Positions 25,327-34,500 of a stretch of 64,000 nt of DNA are shown piece by piece. The notes beneath the pieces were generated by a model. The model had not been told where the DNA came from. It saw only the letters and a list, made by a program, of their open reading frames with translations, and ran no database searches. Every line of letters starts with the position of its first letter. Position 1 is the stretch's first letter. The stretch is from Bradyrhizobium sp. U87765 SZCCT0048 (GTDB taxonomy: Bacteria > Pseudomonadota > Alphaproteobacteria > Rhizobiales > Xanthobacteraceae): NCBI RefSeq assembly GCF_018131225.1, contig NZ_JAFCMM010000001.1, positions 2,666,001 to 2,730,000 of the forward strand, written 5' to 3'. The translations under genes were made by a program, and so were the position numbers.

Positions 25327-26397
25327 ATGCAGTCAAATCAGCAACGGCGTGTTCCGCCCGAAGAACACAACGAAGCAATCCGGAAGGCATCTCCCGACTG
25401 GGAGAGCATCCGCTGGTTTCTGGAAGTCGCGCGGCACGGCAGTTTCCGCGCGGCGGCTGAACATGCCAACATCTCCATCAATCTGCTGCGCCGACGCATC
25501 ATGGATCTCGAGCACTCGCTCGGGTTGAAACTTCTGACGCGACACGTAACCGGCGTACAAGTGACGCCCGAAGGCCGACCGCTGCTCGCGGTGGCTGCGC
25601 AGATGGAGACTGCGGCGTTCGGCTTTACGCGCGCGGGCCAGCGCAGCAAGCCCATCGAGGGCCGCGTGCGGCTGACGGTGACCGAAGGCCTCGGCACGTT
25701 CTGGGTGGTGCCGCGCCTTGTCGAATTCCAGCGCGCGTATCCCAAGCTGCTGATCGACCTCAATTGCGCAATGCGATCCGCCGACGTGCTGCGTCTGGAA
25801 GCCGACGCCGCCATTCAACTCGAGCGCCCGACATCGCCGGATCTCAAGGTCGTTCGGCTCGGACGCATGCACATCTCGCTGTTCGCGTCGCGCTCCTATG
25901 TCGACACCTATGGCTGCCCGACATCGCACGAAGAACTACTCAAGCATCGCATGGTCTTTCATATGGCCGACCAGACGCGCGGCCAGCATTACTACGACCA
26001 GCTGTTTCCCGGCGTGCCGGAGATCGGCTTCGTGTCGATGATCAACAACGTCTCCAGCGCGCACTACTGGGCGATCGCCAAGGGGGCGGGCATCGGCTGG
26101 CTGCCGACCTATGCCATCGCCATCGGCGCGCGCGTCATTCCGGTGAACATCAACCACGTCTTCCCGTACGATATCTGGCTGACCTATCACCCGGAAGCAG
26201 CCCAGATCCCGCGCGTGCGCAAGCTGCTCGACTGGATCGTTTCCGCCTTCGACCCGCGCGAATTTCCCTGGTTCCGCGACGAGTTCATCCACCCCGACGA
26301 GCTCGCCAAGAGCTATCGCGGCGCGCCACTGGTCAACATGTTCGAAGGCTTCCACGGCCTGCCAGCAGCCGGAGTGTCCGCCGCAGCGGGACGCTGA
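25327..26397 (+). CDS. LysR-family transcriptional regulator
   Basis: A 356-residue protein starting at an ATG with GGGGGAG 5 nt upstream. The N-terminal winged HTH ('WFLEVARHGSFRAAAEHANISINLLRRRIMDLE', 'LLTRHVTGVQVTPEG') is followed by a periplasmic-binding-like effector domain ('GRVRLTVTEGLGTFWVVPRL'). The C-terminus is about 40 residues longer than usual, rich in acidic and aromatic residues. It is divergent from the double-GNAT operon (57 nt between starts), its likely target. It converges on the esterase gene. Confidence 0.85.
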   Translation: MQSNQQRRVPPEEHNEAIRKASPDWESIRWFLEVARHGSFRAAAEHANISINLLRRRIMDLEHSLGLKLLTRHVTGVQVTPEGRPLLAVAAQMETAAFGFTRAGQRSKPIEGRVRLTVTEGLGTFWVVPRLVEFQRAYPKLLIDLNCAMRSADVLRLEADAAIQLERPTSPDLKVVRLGRMHISLFASRSYVDTYGCPTSHEELLKHRMVFHMADQTRGQHYYDQLFPGVPEIGFVSMINNVSSAHYWAIAKGAGIGWLPTYAIAIGARVIPVNINHVFPYDIWLTYHPEAAQIPRVRKLLDWIVSAFDPREFPWFRDEFIHPDELAKSYRGAPLVNMFEGFHGLPAAGVSAAAGR

Positions 26398-26423
26398 TCA
26401 TCCCTCAGGGCAAGGCACCGGGA

Positions 26424-27335
26424 TCAGCGAACCAACAGTGCCTGCCGCAGAAAATGCGCGACCGCTCCGAGCGGCGCAGGTCTGCCGAACGCAGCGTCTT
26501 CGTGATCCGCATCAGCGAGAACCAGCAAGGTCGTCGCGATGCCGTGTTGCCGCAGGGCGTCATGAAGCAGCCGGGCATGATGAACACCGACGGCCGTATC
26601 CCTGTCGCCGTGCAGAATGAGAAACGGCGCGGTGCGGCGCGCGCTCGCCGCCGCAAGATAGCTGCGAGGATCGGCGGCGGCGACCGCGGCCGGATCCGCA
26701 TCCTCGACATGCGCAACCCCGAGCAGGGCAGCGACGCGCTCCGCCGGTGGCCAGCCGCGCTTTGCCGCGCCCTGGGCTGCGAACGTATCTGGCTCGGGCC
26801 ATGGAGCTGAGCGCCACTCCGCGTCATAGCCGGCGACATCCGTCACCGGAAACCAGGAAACGATCGCCTGCACCGGTGGGATCGGCAGCCCTTCGCCATC
26901 GGCCCCGGCCAGCGCCAGCAGCGCGGCGAGATGAGCGCCCGCCGATGCGCCGGCGACGGCGACGCGGGACACGTCGAGGCCGACCGCATCGCCATTCCCG
27001 AGTATCCAGCGCAGCGCCCTTGCGCTGTCGTCGAGTTGTGCCGGAAATCGCGCATCGCCACTCAGTCTGTAGTCGGCGCTGACCACCGCGAAGCCGAGCC
27101 GTGCCAGCGGAATCTGGCGATCGCGCTCGCGATCCGTGCGGCTGCCGACGCGCCACCCTCCACCATGCAGATAGAGCACGACCGGCAGCGGCCCTTCCTG
27201 TCCGACGGGACGATAGATATCCAGCCTGAGGTCGGCCTGCTCCGGCGGCGTGAAGCGAACGTCCCGCAACGCCTCGACATCAGCATCATCCGTTCGCGCC
27301 CATGACTGCAAATGGATTGGCAACGACAGACTCAT
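26424..27335 (-). CDS. Alpha/beta hydrolase (HSL-type esterase)
   Basis: A 303-residue esterase. The oxyanion motif 'LHGGGWRVG', the nucleophile elbow 'VAGASAGAHLAAL', a late 'LHGDRDTAVG' (Asp) and 'DADHEDA' (His) complete the catalytic set of the hormone-sensitive-lipase type. The start is ATG 27335 with AGGAAG 8 nt upstream; a GTG at 27356 is the longer option. Last gene of the seven-gene ABC transporter operon, 24 nt after the monooxygenase, so it may hydrolyse an ester or lactone in the same pathway. Confidence 0.85.
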   Translation of the reverse strand: MSLSLPIHLQSWARTDDADVEALRDVRFTPPEQADLRLDIYRPVGQEGPLPVVLYLHGGGWRVGSRTDRERDRQIPLARLGFAVVSADYRLSGDARFPAQLDDSARALRWILGNGDAVGLDVSRVAVAGASAGAHLAALLALAGADGEGLPIPPVQAIVSWFPVTDVAGYDAEWRSAPWPEPDTFAAQGAAKRGWPPAERVAALLGVAHVEDADPAAVAAADPRSYLAAASARRTAPFLILHGDRDTAVGVHHARLLHDALRQHGIATTLLVLADADHEDAAFGRPAPLGAVAHFLRQALLVR

Positions 27336-27359
27336 GTCTCGATCTTCCTGATCCACGTT

Positions 27360-28526
27360 TCAGCTCGCGGCCGCGCGTGCGGCACTCCACTCGTCGTCGA
27401 GATCGAGCAGAGGCAGAAGCAGGTCGGCGACACGCTCCGCTTCCGACTCCAGCGGATAGTTCTGGAGAATGAAGACGTTCACGCCCAGCGAAGCCTGAAG
27501 ATCCCGGAACACCTTGGCCACCTGATGCGGATTGCCGACCAGATAAGTGCCGCGACCGGTGCCGATCACATCCAGCGCCGACGGCGGGGTGGGTCCGGTG
27601 TAGAGATGCGGTGCGAGCTGCAGATCGGCGAGCTCCGGTATCCGGCCGGCACGGAGCGCGTCGATCCGGCGCTGCAATTGCGGATCCGGGCTGGTGAGAT
27701 TGTCGAGTGACACATTGCCGCCGAGCGCACGCCGAAGATCGATATCGACCTGATGGCGAATCCAGTCTGCCCCCGTCTGCTCCAGCAGCCAGCGTAGTTG
27801 CGCCTGAGCTTCTTCCTCCGTCTTGCGGACAATGATCCAGAGCGCCACGCCGGCATCGAGGCCGCGCCCGCGTGCCGCTGCCGCGGTCCGCGCCTCGCCG
27901 AGCTGGGCCGAGAGCCGATCCGGCCGGTTGAGAAAGGCAAGATATGTGTCGACAATTTCGGCCGCATGACGCACGCCCGCCGGTGATGCGCCTGCGCCCC
28001 ACAGCGGCGGATGCGGCAGCTGGCGCGGCGGCACCGGCAGGCTGGTCGGCCCTTCGATCTCGCGATTGCGGCTGACCTTGAAGTAGCGTCCGTCATGCAC
28101 GACGGCCTTGCCGCTGTAGAGTTTGCGGAACGCATCCCAGTATTCCGCGCTCAGTTCATAGCGCTCGTCGTGCGGAACGTGCAGGCCATACTGTGCCAGC
28201 ACCGTGTCGGTGCCGTTGACCAGATTGAACAACAGCCGCCCGTTGGAATAGTCGTCGAACGTCAGCGCCTGCTGTGCCAGCAGCCTTGGAGACGTAATGC
28301 CCGGATAGATCGGGATGAGAAAGCGCATTTTCTCCGTCAACGGAATCAGTGTCGACGCGGTGGTCCAGACGTCGTGTCCGTAGGTGCCGAAGAGAGCGCC
28401 CGCAAACGGCAGACGGTCGATGGTCTTCGCCAGCGACACCACGTTCCGGTGATCGGGCGCGCTGCGGCCTTCGGGCTTCCAGGGGAAAGGACCGTCGACC
28501 GGCGAGACGTACCAAAAGACTTTCAT
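27360..28526 (-). CDS. LLM-class flavin monooxygenase, SsuD (alkanesulfonate monooxygenase)-like
   Basis: A 388-residue TIM-barrel flavin-dependent monooxygenase. It follows SsuD along its length: 'FWYVSPVDG' at the start, 'IPLTEKMRFLIPIYPGITSP', 'DDYSNGRLLFNLVNGTD', 'ERYELSAEYWDAF', 'PPLWGAGASPAG' and a late 'TYLVGNPHQVAKVF'. SsuD uses FMNH2 to release sulfite from alkanesulfonates. The exact substrate here is unknown; related enzymes oxidise sulfones or heterocycles. Its place in an operon with a Liv-type importer, and near a DszB-like gene, favours an organosulfur role. A flavin reductase is needed; the nitroreductase at 34.5-35.4 kb might supply it. Confidence 0.8.
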   Translation of the reverse strand: MKVFWYVSPVDGPFPWKPEGRSAPDHRNVVSLAKTIDRLPFAGALFGTYGHDVWTTASTLIPLTEKMRFLIPIYPGITSPRLLAQQALTFDDYSNGRLLFNLVNGTDTVLAQYGLHVPHDERYELSAEYWDAFRKLYSGKAVVHDGRYFKVSRNREIEGPTSLPVPPRQLPHPPLWGAGASPAGVRHAAEIVDTYLAFLNRPDRLSAQLGEARTAAAARGRGLDAGVALWIIVRKTEEEAQAQLRWLLEQTGADWIRHQVDIDLRRALGGNVSLDNLTSPDPQLQRRIDALRAGRIPELADLQLAPHLYTGPTPPSALDVIGTGRGTYLVGNPHQVAKVFRDLQASLGVNVFILQNYPLESEAERVADLLLPLLDLDDEWSAARAAAS

Positions 28527-28559
28527 GAGCGATGGATCCTGGTCAGGAGAGCGATGGGG

Positions 28560-29768
28560 CTAGAGGGGCGACGCCTGGGCGATATCCCCGACACGGCGGA
28601 AGACGCCGTTGCCGAAGACGATGACCTGCATCTGATCGACCGGGAAACCATCGGTCGCGGATGTGTTCAGGCGAATGCCGGGGAGCAGGTACGAAAGCTC
28701 GACATCGCTGAGGGCTCGCGCCGCCTTGATGATGCTGTCTCGCGTCACCGGATTGAGCTTTTCCACGATCTTGACGAACAGCTCACCTTCCGCCAGACCG
28801 ATCGGCTGCGTCGTCGGATCGAACCCGGGGCCATAATATTTCTGCATGATCTGCTGATAGAGCACGATCGCGGGATCGGTCTTGAACTCGTCGAGATTCG
28901 GATCCTTGTAGTAATTGGTGCTGATCACGCCCTCGGCGACATCCGGCGCCAACTGCTTGACAAGGCCTGCCGTTGCGGCGGTCGTTTCGACCAGACGAAG
29001 TGGATTCCAGCCGAGATCGTGCGCCTTCTGCAGAGCCTGCAGGGACGGCCGGCCAATGGCATAGTTGAGAAAGACATCGGCGCCGCTCGCGGCCAGCTTG
29101 ATCACCTGCGAGTCGACCGAGGTGTCGTTGTACTCATAGGTCTCGACGGCCACGATGGAGACTCCGCTGTCCTTGATGCTGCGCCGGAGCGCCTCGATGA
29201 TCTCCTTGCCGTACTCGTCGTTGCCGTGAAGGATCGCAATCTTCGCGTTCGGGCGGACCTGGCGGATATATGCCGCGCCGACCCCGACCTGCGTGCCTGC
29301 CGCCGGCGGAAAGCCGATGCTCCATGGCAGCTTTGCAGGATTTGCCCCCCAATACTGTCCGGCAGTATTGAGAAAAAGGTGCGGCACCTTCCTGGCGTTG
29401 AGATAGTCCGCTACAGCGAGGTTCTCGTTCTGGCCAAACGGCGACAGCAGCGCGAACACCCTGTCGCTCTCCACCAATTCTCGTGTCGCCGCCAGGGCCC
29501 GCGCTGGCTGCCCCCCCGTGTCGATCAGCCTGAACAGGATCTTGCGCGTTTTGCCGTCCCCGGCCTTGACGCCGCCGAGATCGTTGACCCATTTGAAGTA
29601 GGCCTCGATCTGCCTGTTGTAGACCGACAGCGGCGCGCGCGGCCCCGACAGCGGCGCGAAGCTGCCGATCGAGATCGTGGTATCGGTCACGCCGACCTCC
29701 TCAGCACGAACGTCTCCCACCATGACGGCGGCGGCCATCACGGCCGCCATGCCAACAGCCTTCAACAT
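28560..29768 (-). CDS. Liv-type ABC transporter substrate-binding protein
   Basis: A 402-residue periplasmic protein from an ATG with AGGAGG upstream. The signal peptide 'LKAVGMAAVMAAAVMVGDVRA' precedes 'DTTISIGSFAPLSGPRAPLS', the usual opening of branched-chain amino-acid/amide binding proteins (Peripla_BP_6). 'NAKIAILHGNDEYGKEI' and 'AYGPGFDPTTQPIGLAEGEL'-type regions complete the two lobes. Ligands of this class include branched-chain amino acids, urea, amides and aromatic acids. Here the operon suggests a sulfonated or other organosulfur compound. It overlaps the permease gene by 7 nt. Confidence 0.85.
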   Translation of the reverse strand: MLKAVGMAAVMAAAVMVGDVRAEEVGVTDTTISIGSFAPLSGPRAPLSVYNRQIEAYFKWVNDLGGVKAGDGKTRKILFRLIDTGGQPARALAATRELVESDRVFALLSPFGQNENLAVADYLNARKVPHLFLNTAGQYWGANPAKLPWSIGFPPAAGTQVGVGAAYIRQVRPNAKIAILHGNDEYGKEIIEALRRSIKDSGVSIVAVETYEYNDTSVDSQVIKLAASGADVFLNYAIGRPSLQALQKAHDLGWNPLRLVETTAATAGLVKQLAPDVAEGVISTNYYKDPNLDEFKTDPAIVLYQQIMQKYYGPGFDPTTQPIGLAEGELFVKIVEKLNPVTRDSIIKAARALSDVELSYLLPGIRLNTSATDGFPVDQMQVIVFGNGVFRRVGDIAQASPL

Positions 29769-30781
29769 GCATCCTCCTGACGTGACTCTGATCGCGCAGC
29801 CTGCGCAGCTATCGTGGGCATCGCGGATGGCGACAAGCGCTTCAGGCCAGCCACGATGCCAACGATGCCGGCCGGGGCAAGAAACGTGGCGCCGATCACC
29901 ACCACGGCGAACACCACACCTGACGCGGTCTGATCGATCTTCCCCGCTCCCCAGGGAATCGCCACAACCAGCCCGCAGCCGATCACCGCGCCCCATTCTG
30001 ATTCCTTGCCGCCCAGAACCAGCCCGATGATCAGCAGAGCGGCGAAGCCTATTCCGAAGTTTTCCGGCGCCACGAAGCCGATCACCACGGCGAAAACGCT
30101 GCCGCCAAGCCCTGTCAGGGCGGCGCTGAACGCGAACGCCAGGACCTTCAACCGAGCGACATCGGCGCCCAGCGACGCCGCAACCACCTCATTGTCCCGA
30201 ATCGCACGCAGCGCGCTGCCGATATGGCTGCGCGTGATGCCGCGCGTCGTCGCCATACACAGCACGGCCACGATGAGCGCGATCAGGTAGTTGCGCCGGG
30301 TGGCATCGAGCGGCAGCCAGGCCGGCGGCTCGTCGAGCATCACGGCAAGCCCGCGCGCGCCGTTGGTGATGACCTCGAAATGCTTGAAGAGCTGTGGTGC
30401 GGCGATGGCGACGCCGAGTGTGACGACCGCCAGAAAATGTCCGCGCAATCGCAGGGATGGAAGCCCGAGCAGAACGCCGACCGCGAACGACAGCAAACCG
30501 GCGACCGGCAGTGTCGCGGCAAATGGCCAGCCGCAGGTTTTCATCAGGATCGCCGTGCTATACGCCCCCAGCGCGAAGAAGGCACCGTGACCAAGAGCAA
30601 TCTGCCCGGTCAGGCCCGTGATCACCACAAGACCGAGAAGGGCGGGAAGATAGCTCAGCGCGGTCGCAGCCTGGAACGTCAGGTAGGAATCCGCCATCAG
30701 CGGCGCGACCGCCACGATCGCCAGCAGCAACGCGCCGGCGACGGCACGAATGTGGCGTTGGAACGCAGCGGCGCCGATCAT
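29762..30781 (-). CDS. Liv-type ABC transporter permease (LivM-like)
   Basis: A 339-residue inner-membrane permease with about nine helices. 'TGLTGQIALGHGAFFALGAYSTAIL' and 'GSALRAIRDNEVVAASLGADVARLKVLAFAFSA' are LivM signatures, the latter being the loop that contacts the ATPases. The start ATG overlaps the LivH-like stop (ATGA). It works with the LivH, LivF and LivG homologues encoded directly upstream. Confidence 0.88.
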   Translation of the reverse strand: MIGAAAFQRHIRAVAGALLLAIVAVAPLMADSYLTFQAATALSYLPALLGLVVITGLTGQIALGHGAFFALGAYSTAILMKTCGWPFAATLPVAGLLSFAVGVLLGLPSLRLRGHFLAVVTLGVAIAAPQLFKHFEVITNGARGLAVMLDEPPAWLPLDATRRNYLIALIVAVLCMATTRGITRSHIGSALRAIRDNEVVAASLGADVARLKVLAFAFSAALTGLGGSVFAVVIGFVAPENFGIGFAALLIIGLVLGGKESEWGAVIGCGLVVAIPWGAGKIDQTASGVVFAVVVIGATFLAPAGIVGIVAGLKRLSPSAMPTIAAQAARSESRQEDAC

Positions 30782-31659
30782 ACCCGAACCGCCCTCGCTC
30801 GCCCGAACAGGCCAGCCGGCCGCAGGGTCAGCACCACGAGGATCAGCACCAGCGGCACGACAACCCGCAGGTCCGAACCGACCCAATAGGCACCGGCCCA
30901 GTTCTCGATGACACCGATGGCGAGCCCTGCGATCACCGCCCCGGGTGCGCTATCGAGCCCGCCGGCCGTCGCCGCTGCGATCGCGAAGATCAGAATGCCC
31001 TGCATGACATTGGGATCGAGGAACAACCGCGGCGTCACCAGAACACCCGCGAGACACCCCAATGCGGCGGCCACTCCCCATCCAATGCCGAACATCAGGC
31101 CGACAGGAATGCCCAGCAGTTGCGCCGAATGAACGTTCGATGCAGCCGCCCGCAGCATCAATCCGAGACGCGTATGGCTGAACAGCAGATAGAGCAGAAT
31201 GCAGACCGTCAGCAGCGTTGCCAGCGTGCCGATCGCGCTCACGCTGAGCGTGACCCGTTCGATCCGGATGAGATCGGCAGGAAACAGGCCGGGCAGCCGT
31301 TGGGTCTGATAGGACCAGATCAGGCCGGCGAGCGCATTCAATCCGACAAAAAGACCCAGCATCACCACGACCAGGGGCAACGGCTCCTGCGGGGACAGCG
31401 GCCGAAACAGGACCCGCTCCAGAACCATGCCCGCCAGGAACGACAACACCATCGCGATCATGGCGGCGGCGTAGATCGACAGGCCGGCCTGCGAAAGGGA
31501 GAGGGTGGCATAGGTCGAGACCATCGCCAGTTCGCCCTGCGCGAAGTTCACGAGGCCGGTCGAGCGGTGGATGAACACCAGCGCCAGAGCCAGCGTGGCA
31601 TAGATCGCCCCGCTCTCGATGCCGTCGACCGTTTGCTGGATGAAGGCCCACATGGTCAT
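30778..31659 (-). CDS. Liv-type ABC transporter permease (LivH-like)
   Basis: A 293-residue permease with eight or so helices. 'GAIYATLALALVFIHRSTGLVNFAQGELAMVSTY' is the LivH opening, and 'GLMLRAAASNVHSAQLLGI' is the coupling loop. The ATG overlaps the LivF-like stop codon in an ATGA junction. It is the second permease subunit of the importer. Confidence 0.88.
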   Translation of the reverse strand: MTMWAFIQQTVDGIESGAIYATLALALVFIHRSTGLVNFAQGELAMVSTYATLSLSQAGLSIYAAAMIAMVLSFLAGMVLERVLFRPLSPQEPLPLVVVMLGLFVGLNALAGLIWSYQTQRLPGLFPADLIRIERVTLSVSAIGTLATLLTVCILLYLLFSHTRLGLMLRAAASNVHSAQLLGIPVGLMFGIGWGVAAALGCLAGVLVTPRLFLDPNVMQGILIFAIAAATAGGLDSAPGAVIAGLAIGVIENWAGAYWVGSDLRVVVPLVLILVVLTLRPAGLFGRARAVRV

Positions 31660-32366
31660 GCGCCGAGATAGGCCTGGCGAATGCCGTCATCGGCCATCAG
31701 CGCCGCCGCCGAGCCGGCTCCGACAAACTGCCCGGCCTCGAGCACATAGCCGCGGCTCGCGAGTGCCAGCGACAGCTCCGCGTTCTGCTCGACGATCAAC
31801 ATGGTCAGGCCGCGCTGGTCGCGCAAACGTTGCAGGGCGGCGAAGACCTGGCTGGTCAGCAGCGGCGATAGCCCGAGAGACGGCTCATCGAGCAGAAGCA
31901 GGCGCGGCGCCGCCATCAGGGCCCGGCCGATCGCCAGCATCTGTTGCTCGCCACCGGACAACTGCCCCGCGCGCTGGGACAAACGCTCGACCAGTCGCGG
32001 AAAAAGGTCCAGCACGAAATCGCGGTCGTTCGCGCAGCCGCGAACGTCCTTGCGCAACACGCCACCGACCCGCAGATTGTCATCGACCGTCATATCCGCG
32101 AACGTTCCCCGGCCCTGCGGCACATGACCGATACCGGCCCGCGCGATGGCATCGGCGCTCCATGCCTCGACTGCCTGACCATCGAAGGTGATATCTCCGG
32201 CGCGCTGCACGACGCCTGAGATCGCGCGCAGGGTCGTCGTCTTTCCGGCACCGTTGGCGCCGAGGATGACGCAGGCTTCACCGGCCCCGACGCGGAAGTC
32301 TAGGCCGTGCAACACTCCGATGGGACCGTATCCGGCCGTCAGGCCGCGCACCTCGAGACTGATCAT
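31656..32366 (-). CDS. Liv-type ABC transporter ATPase (LivF-like)
   Basis: A 236-residue ABC ATPase: Walker A 'GANGAGKTTTL' near 37-47, Q-loop region, signature 'LSGGEQQML' and Walker B 'LLLLDEPSLGLSP'. The short form with 'PQGRGTF' matches LivF. The gene overlaps the LivG-like gene by 4 nt. It energises uptake together with LivG. Confidence 0.9.
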   Translation of the reverse strand: MISLEVRGLTAGYGPIGVLHGLDFRVGAGEACVILGANGAGKTTTLRAISGVVQRAGDITFDGQAVEAWSADAIARAGIGHVPQGRGTFADMTVDDNLRVGGVLRKDVRGCANDRDFVLDLFPRLVERLSQRAGQLSGGEQQMLAIGRALMAAPRLLLLDEPSLGLSPLLTSQVFAALQRLRDQRGLTMLIVEQNAELSLALASRGYVLEAGQFVGAGSAAALMADDGIRQAYLGA

Positions 32367-33235
32367 CCTGGCGTTCCGAGATAGGCCGCAATCACCCGCG
32401 GATCCTTGCGGATAACATCGGGGGTGCCTTCGGCCAGGGTGCGTCCAAGGTGAAGAACCGCGATGCGTTCACACAAGCCCATGACCATTCCCATGTGATG
32501 CTCGATCAGCACGATGGTCAGACGGAACTCGTCGCGGAGCTGTCGGATGAGGGCTGCGAATTCATCGACTTCACCATGCGAGAGACCGCCGGCGGGCTCA
32601 TCCAGCAGCAGCAGGCTCGGTCGCGGCATCAGCGCCCGCGCCAGCTCGACCCGCTTCATCGTGCCGAACGGAAGATCCCCCACCCGGACGTGGTGCAGAT
32701 GGCTCGCGCCGACCCGCCGGAGCAGATCGGTCGCAAGATCATTCAGCAGCTCAAAATCCCGTCTCACCTGCGACGCACGCCGCACCACCGCCCAGAAGCT
32801 GCTTGCCGCGAGCGGCAGCCCGCCAAGCACCATATTCTCGCGGACGGTCATGCGCGGATAAAGTCCGAGGTTCTGAAACGTCCGGCTCACGCCGGCGTGC
32901 GCGATCCGGTGCGCCGGCAGTCGGTCGAGCCGGCTGCCACGATAGCGGATGGCCCCGGCATCGACTGGGACAAGGCCGTTGATACAGTTGAACAGCGTTG
33001 TCTTGCCCGCGCCATTGGGACCGATCACACCGGTAATGGCATGCTCGGCGACATCGAAGGTCGCGCCCGCAAGGGCCGCTACGCCGCCAAATCGGACATG
33101 AACGTCCTCAATGCCAAGCACATCCCGTGATCCTGCCGCAACGACATCGCCGAGATCCACGACATTTGGCGTATGCACACCGCCGGCCCCGGCATCACCG
33201 ACAGCCACGCGCGGCAGGACATTGGCGACAGCCAT
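32363..33235 (-). CDS. Liv-type ABC transporter ATPase (LivG-like)
   Basis: A 290-residue ATPase and the first gene of the operon. Walker A 'GPNGAGKTTLFNCING', Walker B 'LLLLDEPAGGLS' and the C-terminal 'GTPDVIRKDPRVIAAYLG' tail are typical of LivG. The signature motif is unusual: 'LPFGTMKRVELARAL' replaces LSGGQ, a form common in LivG proteins (LPYGxQR). It carries about 35 extra residues before the ABC core. The start is ATG 33235; a TTG three codons earlier is possible. It is divergent from the DszB-like gene. Confidence 0.88.
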   Translation of the reverse strand: MAVANVLPRVAVGDAGAGGVHTPNVVDLGDVVAAGSRDVLGIEDVHVRFGGVAALAGATFDVAEHAITGVIGPNGAGKTTLFNCINGLVPVDAGAIRYRGSRLDRLPAHRIAHAGVSRTFQNLGLYPRMTVRENMVLGGLPLAASSFWAVVRRASQVRRDFELLNDLATDLLRRVGASHLHHVRVGDLPFGTMKRVELARALMPRPSLLLLDEPAGGLSHGEVDEFAALIRQLRDEFRLTIVLIEHHMGMVMGLCERIAVLHLGRTLAEGTPDVIRKDPRVIAAYLGTPG

Positions 33236-33263
33236 CACTGACAATCTTCGATCAATCCATAAT

Positions 33264-33287
33264 GTCTATTTGTTCAATAGACTATTG
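33264..33287. promoter_or_regulatory. Overlapping palindromes in the livG-like/DszB-like divergent promoter
   Basis: GTCTATT-TGTTC-AATAGAC (33264-33282) overlaps CAATAGACTATTG (33275-33287), a perfect palindrome around a central A. The site sits in the 112-nt gap between two divergent starts and is AT-rich against its background. It probably binds a regulator shared by the importer operon and the DszB-like gene; which one is not clear. Confidence 0.55.
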
Positions 33288-33347
33288 ACGGGGCCTGGGC
33301 TTTTCGTCAACTGCGAGACGACAACGCCGACTTCAGGGAGCCTGCCA

Positions 33348-34430
33348 ATGTCGAGAGAAACGCTGTGGTACACTCGTTGCCCCACACCGACGGCCTTTAG
33401 TATTTCCGTCCACCTCGGGACGCTCGCGCAGGAATTTTCTGCCGACGGCATCGCTTTCCGCTCGATCACGTCGTCGTCGGACGCCAAGGTCCGGCAGGCC
33501 CATTTCGACGCAACACAGAAAAATTTCTTTCGTCACGGCGGCAATTCACCGCCGATCGTCTCGCGCTCGCGCGGCACCGACGTCCGGGTGATCGGGCTGT
33601 CATGGAATCGGAGCTATCGACCGATCCTGGCGCTGCCGTCCAGCGGCATCCGCACGGTCGCGGATCTGGCTGGCCGGCGGATTTCGGTGCCCTACCGCAA
33701 CAAGGATTCCGTGGACTTCTGGCGCGCGACCGCGCTGCGCGGCGTCGCGCATGCGCTGGAAGATCACGGCCTGTCGCAGCGGGACATCGTCGCCACCGAT
33801 GTCCCTACCGACCGAACTTTCATCGACGATAGTCGGCGCAGCACCAGCGATAGCGCATCATTGTGGGATGCCAGATTTATGCTCGGCCATCAGCGCGAGG
33901 AAGCGTTCGCACTGATCCGCGGCGACATCGATGCGTTCTACAGCCAGGGGGCGATGGCCGCCCTCGTCGAAGGCTTCCTTGGGGCGATCACGGTCTACGA
34001 TATCGGGGAGAAGCCTCCGTCCGCCGCACGTGGCAACAACGACGTTCCCTATATTCTGACAGCCACCGGCGAACTGATCGACGACCATCCGGATCTCGTT
34101 GTACGGCTGCTGTCCCGCGTTCTTGACGCAGCCGAGTGGGCGAAGAGCCACGAAGCCCACAGCAAGCGCATCATCGCCCGCGAAACCGGGCTCGCCGAGG
34201 AACTCGTCGACACAGCCTTTTCACCCGACATCCACCGCGAACTCGATCTCGACTTCGCCGGCGACAAGGTCGCTGCCCTGCGCGGGCAGCATGACCATCT
34301 CCTGGCCCACGGCTTTCTCAAGGAGGCGGTCGACTTCGAACGCTTTCTCGATCCCCGGCCGCTGCAGCGGGCTCTGGACCTGCGCACAAGCACGCGCAGA
34401 ATCCCGCTCGAGACGCATCTTCACACCTAA
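33348..34430 (+). CDS. DszB-like sulfinate desulfinase / ABC substrate-binding fold protein
   Basis: A 360-residue protein without a signal peptide; the ATG has AGGGAG 8 nt upstream. The sequence follows the periplasmic-binding fold of DszB, the 2'-hydroxybiphenyl-2-sulfinate desulfinase. 'LWYTRCPTPTAF' aligns with the catalytic-Cys segment (Cys11 for DszB Cys27). 'AHFDATQKNFFRHGGNSPP' aligns with the His60...Arg70-x-Gly-Gly segment with identical spacing (His52, Arg62). Later 'DLAGRRISVPY' and 'GDIDAFYSQGAM' also fit. This would make it a C-S bond cleaving enzyme, not a binding protein. The comparison is from memory of DszB, so substrate and activity are inferred. Confidence 0.65.
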   Translation: MSRETLWYTRCPTPTAFSISVHLGTLAQEFSADGIAFRSITSSSDAKVRQAHFDATQKNFFRHGGNSPPIVSRSRGTDVRVIGLSWNRSYRPILALPSSGIRTVADLAGRRISVPYRNKDSVDFWRATALRGVAHALEDHGLSQRDIVATDVPTDRTFIDDSRRSTSDSASLWDARFMLGHQREEAFALIRGDIDAFYSQGAMAALVEGFLGAITVYDIGEKPPSAARGNNDVPYILTATGELIDDHPDLVVRLLSRVLDAAEWAKSHEAHSKRIIARETGLAEELVDTAFSPDIHRELDLDFAGDKVAALRGQHDHLLAHGFLKEAVDFERFLDPRPLQRALDLRTSTRRIPLETHLHT

Positions 34431-34452
34431 ACGGCGGGCCCGCGCGATATGT

Positions 34453-34478
34453 GGGCGGCGGCTCGCGAGCCACCGCCC
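34453..34478. terminator. Hairpin between convergent DszB-like and nitroreductase genes
   Basis: GGCTCGCGAGCC (34460-34471) is a perfect palindrome. After one mismatch it is extended by GGGCGG on the left and CCGCCC on the right. It lies in the 70-nt gap between two converging stop codons. There is no T-run, so it may be a weak or Rho-assisted bidirectional terminator. Confidence 0.45.
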
Positions 34479-34500
34479 CGCCCTCGTCTATATCGATGTC

